From Pseudarthrobacter chlorophenolicus (lineage in GTDB: Bacteria > Actinomycetota > Actinomycetes > Actinomycetales > Micrococcaceae), in the NCBI RefSeq assembly GCF_000962805.1, contig NZ_JZTW01000001.1, forward strand, positions 186,001 to 250,000: a stretch of 64,000 nt of DNA. The letters are read 5' to 3'. This document shows, one piece after another, positions 52,443-62,061 of this stretch. How positions within the stretch are numbered: position 1 is the stretch's first letter; each line of letters begins with the position of its first letter. Under the pieces are notes generated by a model. It did not search any database and was not told the DNA's origin. It saw only the letters and a list, made by a program, of their open reading frames with translations. The translations under genes were made by a program, and so were the position numbers.

Positions 52443-53711
52443 ATGTCCGGTGAAGAAACCACGTCCAAGGATCCCGTGCAGCGCCGGTTCACGCGCTCGT
52501 CGCTTAAGGACTTCGCCCTGCCCGTGGTGATCGCCGTGGCAGCGGCAGGCATCGGCATTGCCAGCATCGCCAACGGGCTGGCCTCCCGTGACCAGGCGGG
52601 CCAGGACAGCGCTGCCCAGGCCACACCCGCCTTGCCGCGCTGCGAGGTGCCGGACCGCAAGAGCCAGGTGCCGGCGTCGGGCGCGCTCTTTGGCGTGAAC
52701 CTGGACCTGCACTCCAAACCCCTGTCCCAGTACGCCGCAGACCTGGGCCACAAACCCGCCGTCAGCGTGTCCTTCGCCGGATTCCCCTACACGGCGGAGG
52801 AGAAGGCGCACCTGGACCAGGCAGTCAGCCAGATCCGCGCCGACGGCCAGACGATGCTGCTCACCCTCGAACCCATGCAGGGCCTGGGCGCCGTCACGGA
52901 TGAGGCAGTGGCCGGGCTCGCGGCGGACCTCGCATCGTTCAACGACGACGGCGTTCCCGTGATCGTCCGGTTCGCCCACGAGATGAATGGCTCCTGGTAC
53001 CCGTGGTCCCAGCAGCCAGCCGCGTACGTGGACGCTTTCGCCCGGATGGCAAAGGCCGTCCACGCGACGGCGCCAGGCTCTTCGATGATGTGGGCGCCCA
53101 ACTACGGCGGCGGCTACCCGTTCGCCGGCGGCCAGTACGAGGCCAAGCGTGGAACTGCGGACTTCGCCGCCCTGGACACGGACGGCGACGGCACCGTCAC
53201 CATGGCGGACGATTCCTACGCACCGTACTATCCGGGCGACGACGCGGTGGACTGGGTGGGCATGTCCCTGTACCACTGGGGCGCGAAATATCCGTGGGGC
53301 GAGAACGAACTGCCCGAGGCCAACAAGTTCAAGGACCAGCTCACCGGCAACTACGTGGGCGCCAACGGCGATGACAGCCTGCTGACGGATTTCTACCACG
53401 TCTACGGGCAGGACCACGGCAAACCCGTAGCCATCCCCGAATCCGCTGCGCTGTTCGCTCCCGGCGCCGCCGGTGCGGCCGAGCTGGACATCAAGCGAGC
53501 CTGGTGGGAGCAACTGTTCAGCCCGGACCTGGCCACCGAGTTCCCGCAGCTCAAGATGATCAACTGGTTCGAGTGGGATAAGAACGAGGTAGAGGTCAAG
53601 GGCCGCGTGGACTGGACCGTCACCAACACTCCCGCCGTTCGGGAGGCCTTCACCGCCGCACTGCCGGACTGGTTCCGCTACGGCCCGGCCGAGTCCTGCC
53701 AGCCGGGCTGA
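52443..53711 (+). CDS. Exported GH26-like glycoside hydrolase with a calcium-loop insert
   Basis: 422 aa. One N-terminal membrane segment ('FALPVVIAVAAAGIGIASIA') anchors or exports it. The TIM barrel has the GH26 acid/base block 'VIVRFAHEMNGSWYPW' and 'VDWVGMSLYHWG', with a nucleophile candidate in 'KPVAIPESAALF'. Between them is 'LDTDGDGTVTMADDSY', a dockerin/EF-hand-type D-x-D-x-D-G calcium loop. GH26 enzymes cut beta-mannans or related glycans; specificity here is unknown. The ATG lies 5 bp after a TTC-rich stretch with AAGGCAG upstream. Confidence 0.82.
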   Translation: MSGEETTSKDPVQRRFTRSSLKDFALPVVIAVAAAGIGIASIANGLASRDQAGQDSAAQATPALPRCEVPDRKSQVPASGALFGVNLDLHSKPLSQYAADLGHKPAVSVSFAGFPYTAEEKAHLDQAVSQIRADGQTMLLTLEPMQGLGAVTDEAVAGLAADLASFNDDGVPVIVRFAHEMNGSWYPWSQQPAAYVDAFARMAKAVHATAPGSSMMWAPNYGGGYPFAGGQYEAKRGTADFAALDTDGDGTVTMADDSYAPYYPGDDAVDWVGMSLYHWGAKYPWGENELPEANKFKDQLTGNYVGANGDDSLLTDFYHVYGQDHGKPVAIPESAALFAPGAAGAAELDIKRAWWEQLFSPDLATEFPQLKMINWFEWDKNEVEVKGRVDWTVTNTPAVREAFTAALPDWFRYGPAESCQPG

Positions 53712-53823
53712 GAATTAGTCAGCACACTTACGGAACAGGTAGTGACCACTCTGTTGGGCGGTTGCCGGTTCTCCTAGGTTGGCCCCATCACGTAAGACGC
53801 TCAAGTGAAACGGGGATCAGTTT

Positions 53824-54540
53824 ATGCGCAGGCGCCCAACCCATGCAGCCCTCCTGGTTACGGTATTCCTGGCCCTTGCGGGGTGCGGAACAGACACAGG
53901 AACCCAGACCGCAACGTCCTCGCCGCCGGCGCCCAGTCCAAGCCCAAGCCCCGCGAAAACCTACACCGATGCTGACCTCAGTTCAATTGTGGGAACCCTG
54001 AAGGACTCGCAGGGGCGCGCGCTGACAGTTGTTCCGGCGGCCCAGATCGACCAGGGCATCATCAAAGCCAAGGAAATCCTGAAGGGAGCGGTCTTCACCC
54101 CGCCGGAGTGCAACGTCTTTACCGACAGCAACTCCCAGATCCCGGAGGACAGCACCTATGCGGCGGGCACCACCATTTCGGCTGCGGACGAGACGGCGAT
54201 TGTGGTGACGGCCATCGCCCTCAAGGATGCCAAAGAGCTGACCGGCCACCTGGAAGCCTCCCGGAAAGCGGTGGCGGCCTGCGGAAAGTTCACCGCTGAA
54301 CTGGCGGGGCAGAAGGTCACCACGGAAGTTCAGGAAATAGACGCTGCCACGGGCGGGGATCAGTCGTTCGCCGCACTGGCCAAGGAGAGCCTGGCCACGG
54401 GCGAGGCGCAGACCTCACTGACCATGACCGGCATCAAGGGAAACCTGGCTGCCACAGCAGTGAAAGCCGGACCTGATGTCACTCCGGCCGATGCGGCCGA
54501 GCTGGTCCAGTTGATTGACACCATCCTTGCCCACGGCTGA
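53824..54540 (+). CDS. Lipoprotein of unknown function
   Basis: 238 aa. The signal ends in the lipobox 'LALAGCGTD', followed by a Ser/Pro/Ala-rich stalk of about 25 residues. The globular domain (about 45-238) has two further cysteines ('PPECNVF', 'VAACGKF'), probably a disulfide. It resembles mycobacterial-type sensor/lipid-binding lipoproteins in layout, but I do not recognise a specific family. GGGGAT precedes the ATG. Convergent with the NmrA-like gene, 6 bp away. Confidence 0.75.
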   Translation: MRRRPTHAALLVTVFLALAGCGTDTGTQTATSSPPAPSPSPSPAKTYTDADLSSIVGTLKDSQGRALTVVPAAQIDQGIIKAKEILKGAVFTPPECNVFTDSNSQIPEDSTYAAGTTISAADETAIVVTAIALKDAKELTGHLEASRKAVAACGKFTAELAGQKVTTEVQEIDAATGGDQSFAALAKESLATGEAQTSLTMTGIKGNLAATAVKAGPDVTPADAAELVQLIDTILAHG

Positions 54541-54546
54541 TCCGGG

Positions 54547-55293
54547 TCAGCGGGGTAAATCGTCCAGCCAGTCCAGGAACGTTTGGCGCCCGACGGCGGC
54601 ACCCGCCGCCGGGATCAGCGCACCGCTGCGCATTGCCTTGCCCATGGGGCCGGGGAAGGGAGCCTCCACGACCTTTTTGCGCTGGCCGGTCCTCTGCAGG
54701 TAGGTGCGCACCAGGCCGGCCAGCTGCTCGGTGCGGGGGCCGCCCAAATCGGGGATCCGTCCCCGCGGCCCGGCCTCCGCAGCGTCCACCAGGGCCTCTG
54801 CCACCTCGCGGGCGGCCACCGGCGCGGTGAACATCTTCGGCACCACGACGACGGGGCCCGCCGAGGCGACCTTCACCACCAGCGGCACAAACTCGTGGAA
54901 CTGGGTGGAACGCAGAAGAGTCCACGGCACGTCCCCGTGCCGGACGGTGTCCTCCTGCACCAGTTTCCCGGCGTAGAGGCCGGAGCGTGCATCGTCGATG
55001 CCTGCGATTGACAACACCACGTGGTGCTTCACTCCGGCTTTCTTTTCCGCGGCCAGCAGGTTCTGGGACGCGTTAGTGAAGTAGTCCACGGCCTTCTTGG
55101 TGGCCGTGCTGCTGATGCCGGCCACGTCGATCACCGTCTCAACCCCTGCCAGCGCCTGGTCGAGGCCGCGGCCGGTTGCCAGGTCCACGCCGCCGGAACG
55201 GCTCATGGCCACCACCTCGTGCCCGCGCTCCAGGGCAACGGCCACCACGTGGCGGCCCACGGTCCCTGTCCCACCGGCGACGGCAATCCTCAT
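54547..55293 (-). CDS. NAD(P)-binding NmrA/atypical SDR protein
   Basis: 248 aa. Rossmann N-terminus 'MRIAVAGGTGTVGRHVVAVA' (GxxGxxG), 'VIDVAGISST', 'HHVVLSIAGIDDARSGLYAG' and 'WTLLRSTQFHEFVP'. The catalytic Tyr-x-x-x-Lys is replaced (Y-A-G-K is present as 'LYAGKLVQE'). Such proteins are oxidoreductases or NADP sensors. No operon partner; divergent from the MFS transporter gene at 55405. Confidence 0.88.
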   Translation of the reverse strand: MRIAVAGGTGTVGRHVVAVALERGHEVVAMSRSGGVDLATGRGLDQALAGVETVIDVAGISSTATKKAVDYFTNASQNLLAAEKKAGVKHHVVLSIAGIDDARSGLYAGKLVQEDTVRHGDVPWTLLRSTQFHEFVPLVVKVASAGPVVVVPKMFTAPVAAREVAEALVDAAEAGPRGRIPDLGGPRTEQLAGLVRTYLQRTGQRKKVVEAPFPGPMGKAMRSGALIPAAGAAVGRQTFLDWLDDLPR

Positions 55294-55404
55294 GACAGCA
55301 TCCTAGGCGTCCGCGAACCAGATGGCCCTCCGGGCGGCGGAAGGAGTGAGGCAGGGGAGGGTCAGCCATGTCCGCGGCAGCTGGTTCTCAGTAGACTGGG
55401 ACCC

Positions 55405-56787
55405 ATGTCTGGGCAGGAAGCTGCAGTCGACACGTCCCTTCGAACCCCTGAGGAGCGGTCTCGCACGTTCGCGGGCATCCTCATCAACACGGCACTGGCC
55501 AACGTCACCACCAGCTACCTTTGGTTTGCCCTGACGTTCTGGGTCTACCTGGAAACCCGCAACGTGATCGCCACGGGCGTGGTGGGTGGCGCCTACATGC
55601 TGCTGATCGCCCTCTCCAGCATCAGCTTCGGCACCTTCGTGGACCGCTACCGCAAGCTGGCCGTCATGCGTTTCGCCGCTGCGTTCACCCTGGTGATGTT
55701 TGTGTTGTCCGGCGTGATATTCCTGCTGACCCCCGGTGCGGGCCTGCTGGACCTGGGGCAACCCTGGTTCTGGATCTTCACGTTGATCATCCTGGTGGGC
55801 GCGGTGGTGGAGAACATGCGGAACGTTGCCCTGTCCACTACCGTCACCATCCTCATCGACCCGGACCGGCGCGCCAACGCCAACGGCCTGGTGGGGATGG
55901 TCCAGGGACTCGCCTTCATCGTGACGTCAGTATTTTCCGGGCTATCCGTGGGGATCCTGGGCATGGGCTGGACCATCGCCATCGCCGTGGCCCTCACCGC
56001 GCTGGCTTTCCTGCACCTGCTGACTCTCCGCCTGCCGGAGGAAACCCAAGTGGCAGCCAGCGACGCCCAGGGCGGCTTCGACCTCCGGGGTTCCATCGCC
56101 GCCGTGCTGGCCGTGGCAGGGTTGTTCGCGCTGATCATCTTCTCCACGTTCAACAACTTCATCGGCGGCGTCTACATGGCCCTGATGGACCCGTACGGGC
56201 TCGAGATGTTTCCGGTGGAGCTGTGGGGCCTGTTCTTAGCCCTAGGCTCCACCGGATTCATTGTTGGCGGCGCCCTGATCGGCAAATTCGGCCTGGGCGC
56301 CAACCCACTGCGGACCATGCTGATCGCCGTCGCCATCATGGGAGCGCTCGGCGCCCTGTTCACCATCCGGGAATGGGCCTGGCTGTATGTGGTGGGAATC
56401 TGGCTCTACTTGGCATTGGTGCCGTGCATTGAGGCCGCCGAGCAGACCGTGATCCAGCGGGTTGTTCCGCTGAATAAGCAGGGACGGGTGTTCGGGTTCG
56501 CCATGGCCTTCGAATCCGCGGCGGCGCCCGTCACGGCCTTCCTCATCGCACCGCTCGCCCAGTTCTGGATCATTCCCTATGCCCGGTCCGGTGAAGGGGC
56601 GGCGCAACTCGCGCCGCTGCTGGGCGAAGGGACCTCCAGAGGCATCGCCCTGGTGTTCCTGGTGGCCGGGATCATCATGATCGTGGCGGCCCTGCTGGCC
56701 TTCCTCACTCCCGTCTACCGGCGGGTGTCCGCGTCCTACGCCCAGGCCCGGGCCGAGGAGACGGCCGGGGAGACGGCCGGGGCCTGA
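55405..56787 (+). CDS. MFS transporter
   Basis: 460 aa from the ATG at 55405; longer frames upstream run antisense to the NmrA gene. Twelve hydrophobic segments in two groups of six with a central cytoplasmic loop ('RLPEETQVAASDAQGG'). The loop-2 motif is 'GTFVDRYRKLAVM', the MFS G-x-x-x-D-R-x-x-R/K pattern. It is probably a drug or metabolite exporter of the DHA type; the substrate is unknown. The C-terminus has a short E-T-A-G-E repeat. It ends 8 bp from the convergent peroxidase gene. Confidence 0.88.
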   Translation: MSGQEAAVDTSLRTPEERSRTFAGILINTALANVTTSYLWFALTFWVYLETRNVIATGVVGGAYMLLIALSSISFGTFVDRYRKLAVMRFAAAFTLVMFVLSGVIFLLTPGAGLLDLGQPWFWIFTLIILVGAVVENMRNVALSTTVTILIDPDRRANANGLVGMVQGLAFIVTSVFSGLSVGILGMGWTIAIAVALTALAFLHLLTLRLPEETQVAASDAQGGFDLRGSIAAVLAVAGLFALIIFSTFNNFIGGVYMALMDPYGLEMFPVELWGLFLALGSTGFIVGGALIGKFGLGANPLRTMLIAVAIMGALGALFTIREWAWLYVVGIWLYLALVPCIEAAEQTVIQRVVPLNKQGRVFGFAMAFESAAAPVTAFLIAPLAQFWIIPYARSGEGAAQLAPLLGEGTSRGIALVFLVAGIIMIVAALLAFLTPVYRRVSASYAQARAEETAGETAGA

Positions 56788-56795
56788 GGCCCGGA

Positions 56796-59700
56796 TCACG
56801 CCCTGTCGCCGGCCCTCGTGCCGCGGGCTGCCCTGCCCTTGGAACGGGCGGAGTGGAACCGGAAAGCCAGCAAGGCGCCGGCTGCCAGCAAGCCCCCGAT
56901 GACCAGGCCCAGCGTGGTGCCCCCTTCGCCGGTGGCCAGATAGTGCCCCAGGGCCGTCAGCAGGACAGGCGCGACGGCGGCCAGGCCACCGAGCGGGAGG
57001 GCCCCGGTGACTGCTGGCTGCTGCTCCGTTACGGGCTCCGCGGGGACCGGTGCCACGGCGCTGCCGCCCACTTGGCTGCGGCGTCCGGCTGCGGGGCCGG
57101 GGACGACAGGTTTGCTGGGTGCGGAGAATGACGGCGCGCTGCCGCCACTAGTGGGGGCCGCCTGGAACCGGTACGCCGTTCCGTTTTCCAGGCCGCGGAC
57201 CACCACCCGGGAGGTGCCGGGCTCAGCGACGATGATTTCGCCAACCTGGGCCCCCGTGGCATCAACTGTCCTGACCGCAACGCCGCCGGAAGCTGGTGCG
57301 GGGTCAGCCGGAGCGGGATCTGCCGGTGCGGGATTGGCTGGCCCCTGGTTGGCCGGCGGATCGACCGGCGCGGGATTGGCTGGCTCTTGGTTGGCCGGCG
57401 GATCTGCCGGTGCGGGATTGGCTGGCGGGTCCACAGGTGCCGGGTCAGCCGGTGCGGGGTCAACCGGCGGAATGCCGGGACCCGTCCCTGGGTCTGGAAC
57501 GGGGTCGATGATGACCACCACTTCGCCGTCGCCCGGGATGACTTCGCCGATGCCGCCGCCTGCGCCCTCGCCGCCTTCGACCGGCTCGTCCTCCGGCGGT
57601 TCGGTCACGCCGTCGTCGGCGCCGTTCCCTCCGTTGCCGGTCCCGGTGCCGTTGCCGAAGACGAGCAGTTCGACGTTGCGCAGGGTGTCCGTGCCGTCCC
57701 GGCCGCCGTTGTGCTGGACGGTGGTGACGGAGCCGGGGGAGCCAAGCGTGCCGTCTCCGCCGGTGGTGGTGATGGTGTAGTTGAACTCGGCGTCCGAGAA
57801 CAGTGCGGTGTCGGTGCCCTCGTCCGAGCTGAGGATCTCCCTCACCGCCACGACGTCCGCCGGGTCGATGCTGCCGGCAAAGACTGCCTGCTGGAGCGTG
57901 GGTCCGGTCAGCGTGCCGTCCGCGGCACGCTGGAACTGGGCGGTCATGGACGTTGCGCTGCCCACCTCCGTGGCCGGGTCTGCGGGATCCGTGCGGACGC
58001 TGAGCCGGACGCTGAGGTACCGGTCGCCGTCGATGATGTCATTCCCGCCGCGGCCTTCGATGGTGTCGTTGCCGCCGCCGCCGAGGAGGATGTTGCCCTC
58101 GCCCCATACCTGGGGTCCGGTGAGGATGGGGCACTCCTTCGACGCCGACGCGTTGATGACGTCCTCTACCGCCGTTGGCAGGGAAGGAATCAGCTGGTCG
58201 AGTCCCAGGATCCGGTCGATGCCGGCCTGGTCCAGGACGTCACAGCCGATGAAGCCGCCGCCGCCCACCGTCCGGGGGGTCAGGTCGTCACCGCGGAGGG
58301 TGTCGGCGAACGGGCCGCCGGAGAGTGCTTCCACCTCGTTGTACCGGTCCCGGACGCCCACCTGCAGGATGTCCAAAGGTGCGATCGGCAGGTTCAGGTC
58401 GGCGTCCTGCGGCTGGGGATCGTAGGCACCGATTTCCCAGTCGAAGCCTGACGCACCGGCCACCTTCTCGATGCCCGGCCCGGCCAGGCCGATGTCGTCG
58501 CCGCCTTCCATGTCGTAGTCGTCGTCACCGCCCTGGCCGATAAGGATGTCGTGGCCGGGTTTCTGCGAATCGTCGAGGAAGAACAGGTTGCTGGAGTCGC
58601 CAATGAGCAGGTCGGGGCTGTCGCCGCCTTCGGCCCAGTCGTCCCCGCCGCCGCCGAAGACGCCGTCCAGGCCTTCACCGGCGATCACGAAATCGTCGCC
58701 TTCACCGGCGAAGGTCTCGTTCGAATTCGCCCCGCCGTTGACGAAGTCCTTGCCGTCTCCGCCGAGCATGAGATCCAGGCCCGGGCCGCCGTCGAGCGCG
58801 TCATTGCCCGGGCCGCCCTTGAGGATGTCGTCGCCGGCAAGATCGGTGACCACGTCGTTGTCCTCGCCGCCGAGGACCGTATCGGCGCCGTCGCCGCCTT
58901 CAATGACGTCGTTGCCCTCTCCGCCCCAGAAGGTGTCGTTGTCCACGCCGCCGTGGACGCGGTCGGCGCGGTCCGTACCGTTGTACACGGCCTGGCCGTT
59001 GATCCCCACGGGGTCCACGGAATTGGAAGCCCGGTACTTGATGGTGCCGTCGGGCATCCGGAGCAGCAACTCGGTCTCACTGCACTCGGTTCCGGCATCG
59101 TCCGCCACCCTGTTGCCGGAGGCTGCGAAACCCTCCGCAGTTCCCGCCAGGTTCTTCAGTTCGAACTTGCAGTCGGCGGTGGCGAACGCGTCAGCCTTCA
59201 GTGCTTTCGCGTTCGTGTTGCGCATGATCAGCTCCGCGAAGGAATTCCCTTCAAGCTGCGCCATCAGGTTCATCCCGGGGGTGCGGGCCAGGTAGTACAG
59301 GCGGTCACCGTTCTGAAGGTCCGTCATCTGGCTCTCGAAGACGTAGTTGAATGTGCTGCCCAGCAGGCCACCGAACATGTTGGTCCGTTCGGCCAGGCCG
59401 CCCATCCACAGGTCGATGTCATCCAGGCCGGTAGTTGATGCGGTGCCGTTGTTGGCCCAGGCATCGGTGCTGTTCATGAAGGCCACCGCATCATCAGGGG
59501 CCACCTCGCCGGCCAGGGCATCAGGGCTGACGATCAGGCGGGCGGCTTTCCGCTTGGCGTCCAGGGTGGTGGCGGAAACGATGGAGGGGTGGGTGCCGTA
59601 GGCGGCGATGAAGTTGATCAGCGAAGCGGGGTGCTTGATGTTTTCGCCGAAGTCGATCCAGTTGGCGTACGGCTTGAGCTGGCTGTCGTTGGTGGCGCCG

Positions 59701-61958
59701 TGGAGTTGCCGTCGGAAGACGTTCAGTGCGGGGATGCCCTCGGACCGGCCGCGGGCGAGGTTGATGGCAGCCAGGTCCATCGGCAGGCCCAGCAGCTTGC
59801 TGCGCAGGGTGTCCGTGACGAACTCATCAAGTTCCGCGCCCACCTGGTCCGACATTCCCATGACGATGCTGCCGGCGGCTTCCTCGGAGGTCAACGGACC
59901 CGCAGGGCCGCCGTCGGTGTAGGCGGGCGGGTTCAGGAATCCTCCCAGCAGCGGCAGGTCGTTCTGCGAACCCGGCACGTCGTCCTGGTTGCCCCACACA
60001 CCGTCGGGCCCCGGGCTGTCCTCGTTGCGCCGTGAAATGGTTTCGGTGAGCATCGAGTGCCCGAAACGGTAGACCGAGTGGGCAAACTCCGCATTGATGG
60101 CCGGGTTGACGTCGGTCTGGGAGAACGCGAAGGGTTCGAAGATGTTCACCGCTGGCTGGATCTTGCGGGCAAACTCCTCGAAGACCAGGTGCTGGTACTC
60201 CATTTCCGCGATGAAGCGTGCCGCTTGGAAGAGGCGCTCGCCGTTCCAGCCGTCAGCGCCGGCCGTCGCCCGCCATTCGGTGAGGGCAGCAGCACCGCGG
60301 GAGGACTTGTCCGTGGTGAGGACGTTCTTTATGTCCCCCACCAGGCGGTCGTGCTCGGAGTGGAACACCTGGTGTATCGCCGTGAGCCCGATGTTCTCGT
60401 TGACCCGTCCGTCGCCGGCGATAAAGTGCGCACCCAGCATTTCGTCGTCGTACGTCCCGGGAGCCTGCGCGGCGAAGTCCGCAGACGCGGTGTTGTCCGC
60501 GTCCGGGGCCGGTGCCGCCGGGGGTGTTGCCGGGTTGTGGTCGGTGTCCTGCGGCGAAGGATCTGCGTTGTGCGCGATGTCCGTCAGGAACGGTGTGCTG
60601 AAGTACATGACGTCCTGCGGTACCAGCGTTCCGCTGCCGCCGTTCGCGGTCCGGTCCGCCTCCACCAGCCCGGACCGGGTGACGAACTGCGGCAGCCCGT
60701 CTTTGGGACCGGGGATGAATTTGCCGTAGGCGTCGGCCGCCAGCAGGGGAACGTTGAGGGCGTCCTTGTCCAGGAGTTGGATGCCGAGCATTTCCCGGGC
60801 CTGCTTCTTCGTGTCGGCCCAGGTGGCCATGCCGCCGGCTGCGGCCGTGCCCGCCGGGCCGCCCAGCAGGCCGCCGGTGGAGACCGGACGGCCCTCAGAG
60901 TTGTTGGTGTACTCGCGCAGGAAGACCTGGTGCGAGGAGTGGGACGCGTAGGTCTGGCTTTGATCCACCCACGGCGAGTTGGTGTTCAGCGCGTCCTGGA
61001 CATCGTCGGAGGTGCCCAGGATGCCGTCCGGGCCCGGCTGGTTCTGACCGCGGGTGAGGACCATGAAACGCAGGTGCGGATTGAGGTCGTCGGCGGTGCC
61101 GAAGGCGTGGTCAGGACCGGCAATCAGTGGATCGTCGGCCTTCAGCGGCACATAAACGGTTCCGCCTCCCTTGACGGTCTGGTCGATGCCGTGGTCGAAA
61201 AACTGGCCGAACAGCGTGAAGAGTGAGTTGTAGGGCGGTGACAGGCCCACATCGGTGGTGACGTTGGGGATGTCCAGTGTGTTGTGCGAGGGGACGCAGC
61301 CTTCGGGTGCTGCCGCGACCGGGGGGAGTGCCCCGGGGGCGGGATCAGTGGTGCACGGCACCACGCCGGTGTTGCCCTGGGACCGGGCGGGGAAGCCGGC
61401 GGCCGCCACCGCCGCCGGGTTGGTGGACGTCTGGTCCGCGATGAGGTTGCTGATGGTCCGGGGACGGGAATCGAAGACGCTTCCCGATTTCTGCGTGTAG
61501 CTTGTGGCCGCGGGCGGTCCTCCGAACGAGCCACTCTCGGCGGGTCCGAAGGATTTCGGTGCCAGCCGCGGGAACACCTGGTCTGAGGCGCCGTAAGTGT
61601 CCTGGCCCGGCTGCAGGTTGTTGCAGCTGCCGTCCACGGTCCGCAGGCCGTGGGACAGCAGCGGGCTGGCAAGCTGGTTGGGTCCGGTGCCGATCAGCGC
61701 CCCGCACGGGCCGGTAGCGGACGTGGTGTTTGCCACGTGCGCTTCGGCGATCTTGATCTGCTTGAGGATGTAGGACAGGTCGGCCGGGGTGACGGTGAAC
61801 CCCGACCCGACAGGGGCCTGAACGGCCTGGGCTGCCAGCGGCGGCAGGCCCATGGACGCTACCATCGCCAGCGCCCCTGCTGCAGCGAAGGTACGTAACC
61901 CTGCGCCGGTGGCTGTGCGGTTGCTTTTGCGCGCTGATACGCGAAGTACTTTCCCCAT
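56796..61958 (-). CDS. Giant exported haem peroxidase with RTX calcium repeats
   Basis: 1720 aa. A Sec-type signal (about 1-46) precedes an animal-type haem peroxidase domain (about 130-960). The distal His is in 'LFGQFFDHGIDQT', followed by 'NENIGLTAIHQVFHSEHDRL', and the proximal His is in 'VYRFGHSMLTETI'. Next come nonapeptide RTX repeats ('GGEGNDVIEGGDGADTVLGG', about 1005-1150). Further domains with 'GGGGNDTIEGRGGNDIIDGD' follow, then a Pro/Ala/Asp/Asn repeat stalk, an FN3-like piece and C-terminal hydrophobic segments with a basic end. The product should be a cell-anchored peroxidase. A small exported repeat protein and a two-component system lie upstream in the same direction. Confidence 0.93.
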   Translation of the reverse strand: MGKVLRVSARKSNRTATGAGLRTFAAAGALAMVASMGLPPLAAQAVQAPVGSGFTVTPADLSYILKQIKIAEAHVANTTSATGPCGALIGTGPNQLASPLLSHGLRTVDGSCNNLQPGQDTYGASDQVFPRLAPKSFGPAESGSFGGPPAATSYTQKSGSVFDSRPRTISNLIADQTSTNPAAVAAAGFPARSQGNTGVVPCTTDPAPGALPPVAAAPEGCVPSHNTLDIPNVTTDVGLSPPYNSLFTLFGQFFDHGIDQTVKGGGTVYVPLKADDPLIAGPDHAFGTADDLNPHLRFMVLTRGQNQPGPDGILGTSDDVQDALNTNSPWVDQSQTYASHSSHQVFLREYTNNSEGRPVSTGGLLGGPAGTAAAGGMATWADTKKQAREMLGIQLLDKDALNVPLLAADAYGKFIPGPKDGLPQFVTRSGLVEADRTANGGSGTLVPQDVMYFSTPFLTDIAHNADPSPQDTDHNPATPPAAPAPDADNTASADFAAQAPGTYDDEMLGAHFIAGDGRVNENIGLTAIHQVFHSEHDRLVGDIKNVLTTDKSSRGAAALTEWRATAGADGWNGERLFQAARFIAEMEYQHLVFEEFARKIQPAVNIFEPFAFSQTDVNPAINAEFAHSVYRFGHSMLTETISRRNEDSPGPDGVWGNQDDVPGSQNDLPLLGGFLNPPAYTDGGPAGPLTSEEAAGSIVMGMSDQVGAELDEFVTDTLRSKLLGLPMDLAAINLARGRSEGIPALNVFRRQLHGATNDSQLKPYANWIDFGENIKHPASLINFIAAYGTHPSIVSATTLDAKRKAARLIVSPDALAGEVAPDDAVAFMNSTDAWANNGTASTTGLDDIDLWMGGLAERTNMFGGLLGSTFNYVFESQMTDLQNGDRLYYLARTPGMNLMAQLEGNSFAELIMRNTNAKALKADAFATADCKFELKNLAGTAEGFAASGNRVADDAGTECSETELLLRMPDGTIKYRASNSVDPVGINGQAVYNGTDRADRVHGGVDNDTFWGGEGNDVIEGGDGADTVLGGEDNDVVTDLAGDDILKGGPGNDALDGGPGLDLMLGGDGKDFVNGGANSNETFAGEGDDFVIAGEGLDGVFGGGGDDWAEGGDSPDLLIGDSSNLFFLDDSQKPGHDILIGQGGDDDYDMEGGDDIGLAGPGIEKVAGASGFDWEIGAYDPQPQDADLNLPIAPLDILQVGVRDRYNEVEALSGGPFADTLRGDDLTPRTVGGGGFIGCDVLDQAGIDRILGLDQLIPSLPTAVEDVINASASKECPILTGPQVWGEGNILLGGGGNDTIEGRGGNDIIDGDRYLSVRLSVRTDPADPATEVGSATSMTAQFQRAADGTLTGPTLQQAVFAGSIDPADVVAVREILSSDEGTDTALFSDAEFNYTITTTGGDGTLGSPGSVTTVQHNGGRDGTDTLRNVELLVFGNGTGTGNGGNGADDGVTEPPEDEPVEGGEGAGGGIGEVIPGDGEVVVIIDPVPDPGTGPGIPPVDPAPADPAPVDPPANPAPADPPANQEPANPAPVDPPANQGPANPAPADPAPADPAPASGGVAVRTVDATGAQVGEIIVAEPGTSRVVVRGLENGTAYRFQAAPTSGGSAPSFSAPSKPVVPGPAAGRRSQVGGSAVAPVPAEPVTEQQPAVTGALPLGGLAAVAPVLLTALGHYLATGEGGTTLGLVIGGLLAAGALLAFRFHSARSKGRAARGTRAGDRA

Positions 61959-62061
61959 GCCGTGACTGCTCCCCAGTAGCGCCGGCTTCCCAGTTGAGCC
62001 GGCTACGCAAAGCCATGGTGGAGCACCGTTCTAGGGAAAAGCTTGGTGATTCCAAGGAACG

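Noticed and set aside
55021..55404. N-terminal extension of the MFS transporter
   Set aside because: It is antisense to the NmrA-like gene and lacks membrane-protein composition; the ATG at 55405 starts the conserved fold.
57296..57463. Short repeated GC-rich DNA as a non-coding repeat
   Set aside because: It encodes the Pro/Ala/Asp/Asn stalk of the peroxidase in frame.
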